NCBI GenBank assembly: GCA_021648365.1
Contig: JAKISY010000034.1
Location: 1 to 40,185, forward strand
Length of the DNA: 40,185 bases
Source of the DNA: Verrucomicrobiales bacterium
GTDB taxonomy: Bacteria; Verrucomicrobiota; Verrucomicrobiia; Verrucomicrobiales; DEV007
Direction of reading: 5' to 3'
Part shown: piece after piece, positions 31,199 through 39,012 of the stretch
How positions within the stretch are numbered: the stretch's first letter is position 1
Layout: every line of letters begins with the position of its first letter
Notes under the pieces: model-generated
Database searches by the model: none
What the model was told of the DNA's origin: nothing
What the model saw: only the letters and a program-made list of their open reading frames with translations
Translations under genes and position numbers: made by a program

Positions 31199-32368
31199 AT
31201 GGCAGGAATCATCGTCAAACCTAGATCACGCATCTTTCACGGACACGATTGGGTATACACCAGCGAAGTTCAAAAAACCTTCGGCAAACCAGAACCTGGA
31301 GATGTGATCTCCATCAAAGACTTCAAAGACCGCAAACTCGGCACAGCCATCTACAATCCCGAATCGCAGATCATCGGCCGGCGCTTTTCTCGTCGCACTC
31401 AAAAACTTGATCTCGACTTTTTTGTCCGTCGCCTCGAACGCGCTTTGACCCTGCGCAATAGCATGAATTTTGCCGACGACGTCTATCGTCTGACCTGGAG
31501 CGAAAGCGACGGCTTGCCAGGAGTCATCATCGACCGCTACGGCGACCATTTTGTGTTGCAAACGCTGACCCTCGCTATGGATCAACGAAAAAAACTGATC
31601 GCCGAAGCCTTGGTCAAAGTATTTTCACCCAAATCAATCACCGAACGCAACGACAGCCCGATTCGCAAAGCCGAAGGTTTGCCGCTCGAAAAAGGACTAC
31701 TTCACGGCGAAGCCCCTGGTCGTTTCGAAGTCACCGTGCAAGGTCTGAGTTTCGCAGTCGATCCTGTCGACGGACACAAAACTGGACTCTACCTAGACCA
31801 ATTTGACAACTACCAAGCCGTCGGAGACCTCGCCAAAGGTCGTCGCGTGCTCGACTGCTTCTGCAACGAAGCAGGCTTCGCGCTGCACTGCGCCCGTGGT
31901 GGAGCCGAGTCCGTGCAAGCCATCGACAGCAGTGAACCTGCCCTCGATTGCGCCCGAGAGAATGCTGAACGCAATCAGCTCGAAATCGAATTCACCAATG
32001 CCAACGTCTTCGATTTCCTCAAGAGCGCACAAAGCGAAACCCCTCCCTACGACCTCATCATCCTCGATCCACCATCCTTCACCCGAAACCGCAAATCAGT
32101 GAAAGACGCCATGCGTGGCTACAAAGAAATCCATCTGCGTGCCATGAAACTACTCAGCAAAGAGGGTATCCTCGCCACCTACTGCTGCTCACATCACGTC
32201 AACCGTCAGATGTTTCTCGACACCATTTGCGACGCCGCCGTCGATGCCAAATCCACCCTGCGCCTGCTCGCTTCCCATTCGCAAAGGCTCGATCACCCCG
32301 TCATCCCCACCATTCCTGAATCGGAATACCTCAAAGGCTTCATTTTTCAAAAACAGGCCACGTGGTAA
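31199..32368 (+). CDS. rlmI: RlmI-like 23S rRNA (cytosine-C5) methyltransferase
   Basis: The 389-residue protein has an N-terminal PUA domain (IIVKPRSRIFHGHDWVYTSE ... GDVISIKDFKDRKLGTAIYN). A central EEHEE-type part follows, then a Rossmann methyltransferase domain with VLDCFCNEAGFALHCARGG (motif I), DSSEPALDCARENAERN (motif II), DLIILDPPSFTRNRKS (motif IV, with the Pro-Pro) and TYCCSHHVNRQMF (catalytic Cys motif). This is the RlmI architecture, which methylates cytosine 1962 of 23S rRNA; related enzymes modify other sites, so the exact target is inferred. The preceding 208 bp shows no clear promoter. Confidence 0.93.
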   Translation: MAGIIVKPRSRIFHGHDWVYTSEVQKTFGKPEPGDVISIKDFKDRKLGTAIYNPESQIIGRRFSRRTQKLDLDFFVRRLERALTLRNSMNFADDVYRLTWSESDGLPGVIIDRYGDHFVLQTLTLAMDQRKKLIAEALVKVFSPKSITERNDSPIRKAEGLPLEKGLLHGEAPGRFEVTVQGLSFAVDPVDGHKTGLYLDQFDNYQAVGDLAKGRRVLDCFCNEAGFALHCARGGAESVQAIDSSEPALDCARENAERNQLEIEFTNANVFDFLKSAQSETPPYDLIILDPPSFTRNRKSVKDAMRGYKEIHLRAMKLLSKEGILATYCCSHHVNRQMFLDTICDAAVDAKSTLRLLASHSQRLDHPVIPTIPESEYLKGFIFQKQATW

Positions 32369-32437
32369 AAAAAACTTTTTGAACTAGCAAGGCAAGGTGA
32401 AACTTGCCCCTCCTAACGGACGGCAAATGGAGGGGCT

Positions 32438-32455
32438 CGCTCCTGCGTGCCTTCG
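32438..32455 (+). repeat. 18-bp copy of the dispersed CGCTCCTGCGTGCCTTCG element
   Basis: Identical over 18 bases to 19509-19526 read on the opposite strand. It sits inside the duplicated block downstream of rlmI and is absent from the second copy of that block. Confidence 0.75.
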
Positions 32456-32712
32456 GTTAACGGACGATGACGTGGAAAAGCAGGGGGTGGTCGAAATCTC
32501 GTGATGAGTTCGTCAGTTCAGCCTGTTAGCGTATGAAGGCAAGGTGACTCTTGCCCGCAAATGAAGGGGCTCGGTTGACGGATACACCGCTCTATGGCTT
32601 CCTCCTTTCACCACATAGCGAGCATTTCTTTTACTAGACCAAGTCACTATTCCTACTTTATTTATTATTTTTTCCATAAAAACAATAAATAAGCTGGTAT
32701 TTTTTAGAAAAT

Positions 32713-32718
32713 TATAAT
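32713..32718 (+). promoter_or_regulatory. Perfect -10 box (TATAAT) upstream of 32749
   Basis: TATAAT lies 31 bp before the ATG at 32749 in an AT-rich stretch. No matching -35 box is present at the usual 16-18 base spacing, so an activator, or recognition by another sigma factor, may be needed. Confidence 0.4.
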
Positions 32719-32748
32719 ACTAATAGATCTTAACTAGTTTTTAGACCT

Positions 32749-33378
32749 ATGAGTACAGCCACAAAATTTGATGACCAAGAAGTATTGATTCACTTCGACG
32801 ACAATGCCCTTGAAGCGGTCACTCCCTATCAAGAGGATTTTGAAGATCAAGTTCACGAAGCTCAAGAGCAGCTCCAAGAATTGCGTCAAAAACAAGAACT
32901 TGTTGAACGTCAAAAACAAGAACTCGAAGAGCTTCACCACAAAAAAGACGACTTCATGAAAGGTCGTAGTGAAGTCAGCGACAAACTTTCACGCTGCATC
33001 ACCTCACTGGATCGAGAAGCCCTCGAAGCGCAAAAACGCGCTGACTCCTACCTTGATACCAAAGAAACTTTTGAGCATCAGCTGAAAATCGTGCAATCAC
33101 TGCGCCCCGAGCTTTGGCATCGTGACGAGCTTCGCAATGAACTCAACCGAGCCATTGAGAAAATCGAAGACGCCCAAGACCAAATCGTGAAAAACTCACA
33201 CGTCCTAGACGGAGTAAAATCGGCACCCAAGTTGAAAGCTCGCCCCATCGGGAGCGCCCTTTCCACTGGCGACGAAAGCAGCTTTTCCTATTGGATGATG
33301 CGCGGCTTGGCATTCACCCTACCGCTGATGATTGCAGGGGTGTTGGCTATGATCATCCAGTTTGTCATGGCCAAATAA
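32749..33378 (+). CDS. Coiled-coil protein with C-terminal membrane anchor
   Basis: The 209-residue protein has an acidic N-terminus and a long charged coiled coil at about residues 28-150 (HEAQEQLQELRQKQELVERQ, NELNRAIEKIEDAQDQIVKN). A basic linker (KLKARPIGSAL) follows, then a single C-terminal membrane helix (GLAFTLPLMIAGVLAMIIQFVMA). The body faces the cytoplasm if the tail is a simple anchor. I recognise no family. The next gene, 108 bp downstream on the same strand, also ends in one membrane helix, and the two may act together. Confidence 0.75.
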   Translation: MSTATKFDDQEVLIHFDDNALEAVTPYQEDFEDQVHEAQEQLQELRQKQELVERQKQELEELHHKKDDFMKGRSEVSDKLSRCITSLDREALEAQKRADSYLDTKETFEHQLKIVQSLRPELWHRDELRNELNRAIEKIEDAQDQIVKNSHVLDGVKSAPKLKARPIGSALSTGDESSFSYWMMRGLAFTLPLMIAGVLAMIIQFVMAK

Positions 33379-33486
33379 GCAACTGCCAGCTAGGAACTCA
33401 ACCGCCATAGAAGCACTCACGCTCTCTCCCACCTGCATCCCAACACCGAGTGTCACGCGCCCGATATCCCGCCCCAAGCTAGCACC

Positions 33487-33828
33487 ATGAACAAAAAAAA
33501 GCGCAGCGCTAGTCAGAAAACTTCTCGTAAAACTTCCAAACGCGAGAGCTTGGAAGAAACCGAAGAAATCCTCCACGCGCAAATCGGCAGGCTAGAGGAA
33601 TTCATCGCAGAATCTCCTTTTCGCGAACGCAAACAAACCATCGCACGCCGCAACATCATTTCAGCTCCAGAGAACTCTCGCCGCAATGCCACTACGAAGG
33701 TCAAACGGCAAACCCGCCGGCATATCAAAGCCGCACGCCAAGAGAGGCATTGCCATCTCTTCAACTTCTTCGCATTATTCCTAGTCTTATGCGCCATGGT
33801 TTATTGGTTATTCCAAACCATACTCTAG
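33487..33828 (+). CDS. Small highly basic protein with C-terminal membrane helix
   Basis: The 113-residue product opens with a very basic segment (MNKKKRSASQKTSRKTSKRE), then a short acidic helix (LEETEEILHAQIGRLEEFIA). A second basic region (RRNATTKVKRQTRRHIKAARQERH) precedes a single membrane helix (FFALFLVLCAMVYWLFQTIL). Its basic cytoplasmic part could touch nucleic acid or the membrane surface. No known family. It lies 108 bp after the coiled-coil anchor gene, with a similar tail-anchored design. Confidence 0.65.
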   Translation: MNKKKRSASQKTSRKTSKRESLEETEEILHAQIGRLEEFIAESPFRERKQTIARRNIISAPENSRRNATTKVKRQTRRHIKAARQERHCHLFNFFALFLVLCAMVYWLFQTIL

Positions 33829-33866
33829 AAAGCCCCCATCAGCCGCATCTGGTCACTCCCAGCGAT

Positions 33867-34172
33867 TCAAACATCAACCGAGCCCGCCAGCGCTAAGCCA
33901 CGGCAGACATACTCCGCCAACTCTCGGTACATTTGCACCTTGTCATCCTGCAAACGCTCATCTGGCTTAGCCATACGGTAGGCGACATGGTTCAGCGATA
34001 CTGAATCCTGCAACATATCCACTGGATCACGATTCTCCTGATCGATGAATTCATCGATCACCCCCGCAAGAAATTCCGGGTTTCGCAACGCCACGTATCC
34101 TTGAGGAAAACCTGACCAAATCAGTTCCTCAATCATCTCCCGCTGCGTTTTCATGAAAGCTTCTTGTGACAT
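33867..34172 (-). CDS. Small soluble protein of unknown function
   Basis: The start is set at the ATG giving MSQEAFMKTQREMIEELIWS, with AAGG just before it; the frame extends nine codons upstream with no ribosome site. The 101-residue product is acidic and helical (GFPQGYVALRNPEFLAGVIDEFIDQ and MYRELAEYVCRGLALAGS). It has no membrane segment or known motif. It converges with the tail-anchored gene and diverges from the ceramidase gene. Other starts, such as the Met at codon seven, are possible. Confidence 0.6.
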   Translation of the reverse strand: MSQEAFMKTQREMIEELIWSGFPQGYVALRNPEFLAGVIDEFIDQENRDPVDMLQDSVSLNHVAYRMAKPDERLQDDKVQMYRELAEYVCRGLALAGSVDV

Positions 34173-34299
34173 CCTTGGTATTGTGCATGAAAAGCCCATC
34201 TAAAATAAAGAAAAATCGATCACAAGAGCGCTTTTTTTATCAAATTTGTTTTCAACATAAGCCCACACCACCTGTCTATACCTCACATCCATACTATTT

Positions 34300-36429
34300 A
34301 TGAAAAAAATCCCCCTCTTCAGGCTCTGCCTCGCCGCCATCTTTCCGCTCCTCACAACCACCACCCATGCGTCCGACTTCCAAGCAGGCGCCGCGGTAGT
34401 CAGCGTCACTCCCGAGCAATTCCCCGTGCTGATCAACGGCAGCATGACCAGTCATACGGCTGACAAAGTCAAAACCGAAGTCAACGCCCGCGCGCTCGTG
34501 CTCGACGATGGCAATCCCAAAAACCGCCTAGCCATTGTCATCACAGACTCTTGCATGATGCCGACCGAACTGCTCAACGAAGCCAAGGCCCTCGCAGCAA
34601 AAAGCTGCTCCATCTCCCCCGACCACATGCTGATCTCCGCCACCCACACCCACTCCGCTCCCTCCAGCTTCGGCTGCCTCGGTACCGACCCCGATCCCGT
34701 TTACCAAAAACTGCTCGTCAAACGACTCGCTAAGGCCATTATCGCCGCCGAAAAAAACCTCGAACCTGCACGCTTCGGCTGGACTGTCGCCCAAGCTCCA
34801 GAATACACCGCCCTGCGTCGCTGGATACGCCGCCCTGACCGTCTCAAAGTAGATCCTTTTGGCAACTACACCGTGCGTGCCAACATGCACCCCGGCTATC
34901 TTAGCAAAGACGCCACCGGAGAATCTGGCCCTGAAGATCCCGATCTCACTCTACTCTCCTTTCAAGCCACCGACGGACGCCCCATCGCCGTCTTTGCCAA
35001 TTTCTCGATGCACTACTACGGCGATTCCCCCATCAGCGCAGACTACTTCGGCTTATTCTCAGAAGGACTCAAAGAAAAACTCGCCGCCAACACCCCCGCA
35101 GGCAAACCCAACTTTGTTGGTGCCATGAGCCATGGAGCCAGTGGCGATATCTACAACCGCGACTACTCCAAACCTGCCCCCAAGAAAAAACCTCACGACA
35201 TCCATAGCTACACTGCAGGGCTACTTAAAATTGCCCTCGAGGCTCACTCCAAAATCAAATATCAAAATGATACCAACCTCCAGATGGCGCAGCGAACCCT
35301 GCCACTGAACTACCGAGTTCCCGACAAACAACGCCTCGAATGGGCGATGACGGTGCTCGACCAAATGAAAACTGAAGAGCCCAAAACCCTACAAGAAGTT
35401 TACGCCCGCGAAGCCGTCTTATTGCACGAAAAACAAAAAACCGAAATCATCCTACAGGCGATCCGCATTGGGGATTTCACCATCACCACCACCCCCAACG
35501 AAACCTACGCCCTCACCGGACTCAAACTCAAAGCCTCGACCCCGCTCGCTGGCAACATGACCATCGAACTCGCCAACGGCGCCGAAGGCTATATCCCCCC
35601 TCCAGAACAACACCCCCTCGGCGGTTATAATACTTGGCCCGCCCGTTCTGCAGGACTTGAAGTGCAAGCCGAACCCAAAATCGTCGAAACTTTGACTCAA
35701 TTACAAGAAACCGTCACTGGCAAACCCCGTCGCAAATATGTCGCTTCACGTGGACCAGCCGCGCAAGCCATCGCCAAAAGCCAACCCGACGCTTGGTGGC
35801 GACTCGACGAATTCGAAGCCCCGCACGCCAGCGACTCCTCAGCAAAGCACAACAACGCCTACTACGAAGCAGGCGTTGTCTTCCACCTCGACGGACCACG
35901 CTCCACCGATTTCTGCGAAGACGGCCAAGCCAACCGTAGCGCCCACTTTGCTGGTGGTCGCTTGCGTAGCCAAATCGCCGAGCTTGGCAATGACTACTCC
36001 CTTTCCCTGTGGATCTGGAACGGCATGCCCAACGACGGACGACCTTTCAGCGGCTGGATGTTCTCTCGCGATCAAAACCACATCCTCGGTAGCCAAGGAG
36101 ACCATCTCGGCATCGGTGGCAGCTCTGGCAACCCAGGCAAACTGATTCTACAACACGGAGCCAAAAAGCAGCTCGTTGGGAAAACGATCATCCCTCGTTG
36201 GACCTGGAGCCACGTCGCACTGGTGCGAAAAGGCAAACACGTCACGGTTTACCTCAACGGCAAAAAAGAAATCGACGCCGATTTACCCGCCGACTTCCCA
36301 GCTCAGTTTGAACAAGTTTTCCTCGGCGGACGCAGCGACAATCAAGACAACTGGGAAGGGCGCCTCGACGAAGTCGCGATCTACAAACGAGCATTGACAG
36401 CAGCAGAAGTAGCTACTTTAGCGAAGTGA
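34300..36429 (+). CDS. Exported ceramidase-like protein with C-terminal LamG/concanavalin-like domain
   Basis: The 709-residue protein has a signal peptide (MKKIPLFRLCLAAIFPLL...THA), then a neutral/alkaline ceramidase-like domain: FQAGAAVVSVTPEQFPVLIN, ARALVLDDG, and the metal-binding signature SATHTHSAPSSFGCLG at about 112-127, with more His and Asp residues (HYYGDSPISADYFG, MSHGASGDIYNRDY). A LamG-like jelly roll follows at about residues 490-705 (DAWWRLDEFEAPHASDSSAK, WSHVALVRKGKHVTVYLNGK, IYKRALTAAEVATL). The first domain hydrolyses amide-linked lipids in known members; planctomycete relatives have no tested substrate. The second domain would bind sugar or a surface. It should act outside the cytoplasm. 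Confidence 0.88.
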   Translation: MKKIPLFRLCLAAIFPLLTTTTHASDFQAGAAVVSVTPEQFPVLINGSMTSHTADKVKTEVNARALVLDDGNPKNRLAIVITDSCMMPTELLNEAKALAAKSCSISPDHMLISATHTHSAPSSFGCLGTDPDPVYQKLLVKRLAKAIIAAEKNLEPARFGWTVAQAPEYTALRRWIRRPDRLKVDPFGNYTVRANMHPGYLSKDATGESGPEDPDLTLLSFQATDGRPIAVFANFSMHYYGDSPISADYFGLFSEGLKEKLAANTPAGKPNFVGAMSHGASGDIYNRDYSKPAPKKKPHDIHSYTAGLLKIALEAHSKIKYQNDTNLQMAQRTLPLNYRVPDKQRLEWAMTVLDQMKTEEPKTLQEVYAREAVLLHEKQKTEIILQAIRIGDFTITTTPNETYALTGLKLKASTPLAGNMTIELANGAEGYIPPPEQHPLGGYNTWPARSAGLEVQAEPKIVETLTQLQETVTGKPRRKYVASRGPAAQAIAKSQPDAWWRLDEFEAPHASDSSAKHNNAYYEAGVVFHLDGPRSTDFCEDGQANRSAHFAGGRLRSQIAELGNDYSLSLWIWNGMPNDGRPFSGWMFSRDQNHILGSQGDHLGIGGSSGNPGKLILQHGAKKQLVGKTIIPRWTWSHVALVRKGKHVTVYLNGKKEIDADLPADFPAQFEQVFLGGRSDNQDNWEGRLDEVAIYKRALTAAEVATLAK

Positions 36430-36790
36430 CTGCCTTTCATACCCCTAATACTTAATACCACCCCCTAAAGCCTCAATCATTAGTCAGTAAACACCTTGGA
36501 GTGCGCGGCGGCTCGACGCCGCTTTCGTCCCTCTGATGGAATAGCACCATCCATCCTGCATCTACTCCAAAACTAAATATCGCTACCTTTCTTACTGTTT
36601 GAACTCGGCGAGTTATTAGGTGCCTTTGACTACCATCTCATTGAGATGGAAAACTAGACATTTATCTTCTGCTCCCATCCGCGTTCATCCAAAAATCCAC
36701 GGTAGAAAATTCATTCCCTCGTGCTGCAGGTGAAAAAGCCTACACTCCTTTGACCTTTCTGCTTGCTTCTACATCCTATGAAAGGCTAAA
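36430..36790. other. Intergenic region with a GC-rich hairpin repeat
   Basis: This 361-bp gap holds a GC-rich hairpin at 36505-36522 (GCGGCG, loop GCTCGA, CGCCGC), set in the string CTTGGAGTGC...CGCTTTCGTC. Such GGAGTGCGGCGG...CGCCGCTTT elements are, to my knowledge, repeated in several Verrucomicrobiota genomes. A further degenerate string, CATCCGCGTTCATCC, lies at about 36675-36689 and matches the style of the other short-period repeats. No ORF with support was seen before 36791. Confidence 0.5.
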
Positions 36791-36946
36791 TTGTTGTTGG
36801 TGAAAAGAAAATACAAAGATTACAGCTATGGACTCACCCCGGCTCTCTTTCTAGAGCTGGTTACAGGGTTCATTTTACTGTTGCTGCTGTTACTGAACTT
36901 CGTATTTTTTCCACTACTCAATAAAATCTCAATACTCTTCAACTAA
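36791..36946 (+). CDS. Small single-pass membrane protein upstream of ppk2
   Basis: An open frame of 51 residues starts at TTG 36791 (or GTG 36800) and stops at TAA 36944-36946, only 7 bp before the PPK2 ATG. AAAGG lies 5 bp before the TTG. The peptide has a basic head (LVKRKYKDYSYG), then one long hydrophobic helix (LELVTGFILLLLLLLNFVFF) and a short polar tail (PLLNKISILFN). Position and strand suggest it is co-transcribed with ppk2. I recognise no family; it could tether or regulate the kinase, or be a chance frame. Confidence 0.5.
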   Translation: MLLVKRKYKDYSYGLTPALFLELVTGFILLLLLLLNFVFFPLLNKISILFN

Positions 36947-36953
36947 ATTCATC

Positions 36954-37760
36954 ATGCCATCCAGATACCTCATCCACCCCGGTAGCCAAGTTGATTTTTC
37001 AAAAATTGACAGCAAGGACGACAGTCTCTACCCTATCGGCAAAGAGGCAGGTAACGCCCTACTTCCAGAGCTCACCACCCGCCTCGGCGAATTACAAGAA
37101 TTGCTCTACGCCGAGAAAAAACACAAAGTCCTCGTCATCCTGCAAGCCATCGACGCTGGTGGAAAAGACGGCACCATCCGCAAAGTCTTCGCTGGCACCG
37201 ACCCAGCCGGAGTGCGCGTGAAATCCTTCAAAAAACCCAGCGAAAACGAACTCGAGCGCGACTACCTATGGCGCATCCACTACCGCGTACCACGCAAGGG
37301 CAAAATCGCCATCTTCAACCGTAGCCACTACGAAGACATCCTCGCCGTAAGGGTTAAAAAACTCGCACCTGAAAGCATCTGGTCCAAACGCTACGAACAC
37401 ATCAACGCCTTCGAAAAAATGCTCAGCGATGAAGGCACTAAAATCGTCAAACTGTTCCTACTGATATCCAAAAAAGAACAAAAACAACGCCTGCAAGCAC
37501 GCCTCGACAATCCAGAAAAAAACTGGAAATTCAATGTCGACGACCTCGATGACCGAGCCCGCTGGCCAGAGTTCATGACCGCCTTCGAGGACATGCTCAC
37601 ACGCACCAGCACCGAACACGCCCCCTGGCACGTGGTCCCCGCCGATCGCAAATGGCACCGCAACCTAGTGATCACCCAGCTAATGATCAACGTGCTCGAA
37701 TCGATGAACATGAATTTTCCTGACATCGATTTCGACCCCGCAAAAATCGTCATCCAATAA
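36954..37760 (+). CDS. ppk2: PPK2-family polyphosphate:nucleotide phosphotransferase (short type)
   Basis: The 268-residue protein has Walker A DAGGKDG at 67-73 (VLVILQAIDAGGKDGTIRKV), Walker B FNRSHYED and the lid region with RYEHINAFEKM. C-terminal PPK2 landmarks are LISKKEQKQRLQARLDNPEKN, the conserved WKF..DD and DRKWHRNLVITQLMI. PPK2 enzymes move phosphate between polyphosphate and nucleotides. The short single-domain type with DAGGKDG resembles the class that phosphorylates AMP and ADP, but class assignment by eye is provisional. A different PPK2 lies 1.25 kb downstream. Confidence 0.93.
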   Translation: MPSRYLIHPGSQVDFSKIDSKDDSLYPIGKEAGNALLPELTTRLGELQELLYAEKKHKVLVILQAIDAGGKDGTIRKVFAGTDPAGVRVKSFKKPSENELERDYLWRIHYRVPRKGKIAIFNRSHYEDILAVRVKKLAPESIWSKRYEHINAFEKMLSDEGTKIVKLFLLISKKEQKQRLQARLDNPEKNWKFNVDDLDDRARWPEFMTAFEDMLTRTSTEHAPWHVVPADRKWHRNLVITQLMINVLESMNMNFPDIDFDPAKIVIQ

Positions 37761-37846
37761 TAAATAATAATTACCAGGTAACAAAATTTGCGCAGACTGA
37801 CACAATCCATGCAGAGCAAAATATTCCCCTAGACTTAACATGGGGC

Positions 37847-38929
37847 ATGACAGACCACCCACAAGAAACCTCTCCCTCCCACCGCCTCGCTTGCCGTTAC
37901 CTTTCGCAAGAGGATCTTCTACAAGCTGGCTGCCTCGATCTCAAACTTGCCATCGAAGCTGCGGAGAACGCCCTGCTCGCCTACAAAAACGGTGACGTTC
38001 TGTTTCCTGAAAAAATCGTCCAAATCTTTAACGACGATACTCAGGAACGCATCAACTGCCTGCCCGCTACCTTCATCAAAGAAAAAATATGCGGGGTCAA
38101 ATGGGTTTCCGTTTTCCCTCCCAATCCCGTGCTCTACGGATTACAAAATCTGTCAGCTGTCATCATCCTATCCGAAATAGAAAAAGGCTTCCCCATCGCA
38201 TTTATGGAAGGGACCCTCTGCTCCAATATCCGTGTTGGAGCAATGGGCGCACTCGCAGCCAAACACCTAGCTCGAGCCGATTCCAAATCCATCGGCTTCA
38301 TCGGATCTGGCGAACAAGCCAAGATGCACCTGATCGCGATGAAAACGGTCTTACCCTTACTGGAAGAATGTCGCATCGGCGCTAAAACCACCGACGAAGA
38401 AGCTCAGTTCATCAAAGAAATGTCGCTCGTCCTGCCTGATCTCAAATTTGTCGCCGCCGGCACCGACCTGCAAAAAGCCACCGATGGAGCCGATGTCATC
38501 GTCACCGCCACTAGCGCTCAAGCACCACTGCTCAAAGCCGAGTGGATGAAGAAAGGCTGTTTCTATTCTCACATCGGAGGCTGGGAAGACGAATACGCCG
38601 TCGCCGCCCAATGCGACAAAATCGTCTGCGACGATTGGGACACCGTCAAACACCGTACTCAGACACTGTCGCGCATGTATAAAGACGGCGAGCTCACGGA
38701 TGATGACATCCACTGTGATATCATCGACCTCGTCACCGGTGCCAAACCCGGTAGAGAATCGGATGATGAACGCACCTACTTCAACGCCGTAGGGCTAGCT
38801 TATGTCGATGTCGGCATCGCCTACGCCATGTTCCAACGCGCCATGGAGAACCAAGCCGGTATGGATCTCACCATTCAAGAAACGATGATTTTTGATCATC
38901 CTCAGCTCAAAGACTGGGTGAGGCTGTAA
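37847..38929 (+). CDS. Ornithine cyclodeaminase / mu-crystallin family protein
   Basis: The 360-residue protein has the family fold: an N-terminal substrate domain (RYLSQEDLLQAGCLDLKLAI, FPEKIVQIFNDDTQERINCL, GVKWVSVFPPNP, IRVGAMGALAAKHLARAD) and a Rossmann NAD(P)-binding domain with GFIGSGEQAKMHLIAMKTV. Later stretches are ADVIVTATSAQAPLLKAEWM, HIGGWEDEYAVAAQC and GLAYVDVGIAYAMFQRAMEN. Family members include ornithine cyclodeaminase, alanine dehydrogenase and ketimine reductases; this version is longer than classical OCD, and relatives with these motifs have also been annotated as a tyramine oxidase subunit. I cannot fix the substrate. It lies between two PPK2 genes, on the same strand as both. 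Confidence 0.85.
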   Translation: MTDHPQETSPSHRLACRYLSQEDLLQAGCLDLKLAIEAAENALLAYKNGDVLFPEKIVQIFNDDTQERINCLPATFIKEKICGVKWVSVFPPNPVLYGLQNLSAVIILSEIEKGFPIAFMEGTLCSNIRVGAMGALAAKHLARADSKSIGFIGSGEQAKMHLIAMKTVLPLLEECRIGAKTTDEEAQFIKEMSLVLPDLKFVAAGTDLQKATDGADVIVTATSAQAPLLKAEWMKKGCFYSHIGGWEDEYAVAAQCDKIVCDDWDTVKHRTQTLSRMYKDGELTDDDIHCDIIDLVTGAKPGRESDDERTYFNAVGLAYVDVGIAYAMFQRAMENQAGMDLTIQETMIFDHPQLKDWVRL

Positions 38930-39012
38930 AAAAATCACCCTACTAATGCGCAAGTCAGCAAAGTTTCTGCTTCCCTTGAGCGGTGGGAAACGTAGATTCA
39001 TGCTTTACAATC

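Larger units (their letters stand above)
32369..32748. repeat. Intergenic region with duplicated repeat blocks
   Basis: This 380-bp gap contains two imperfect copies of one block. Block one, about 32387-32467, holds GCAAGGTGA, CTTGCCC, GGCAAATGGAGGGGCTCG and GGTTAACGGA. Block two, about 32540-32583, holds GCAAGGTGA, CTTGCCC, GCAAATGAAGGGGCTCG and GGTTGACGGA. The first copy has an insertion, CTCCTGCGTGCCTTCG, which is the dispersed 18-bp element (32438-32455). No ORF was found. The 3' end is AT-rich and holds a -10 element for the next gene. Confidence 0.65.
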
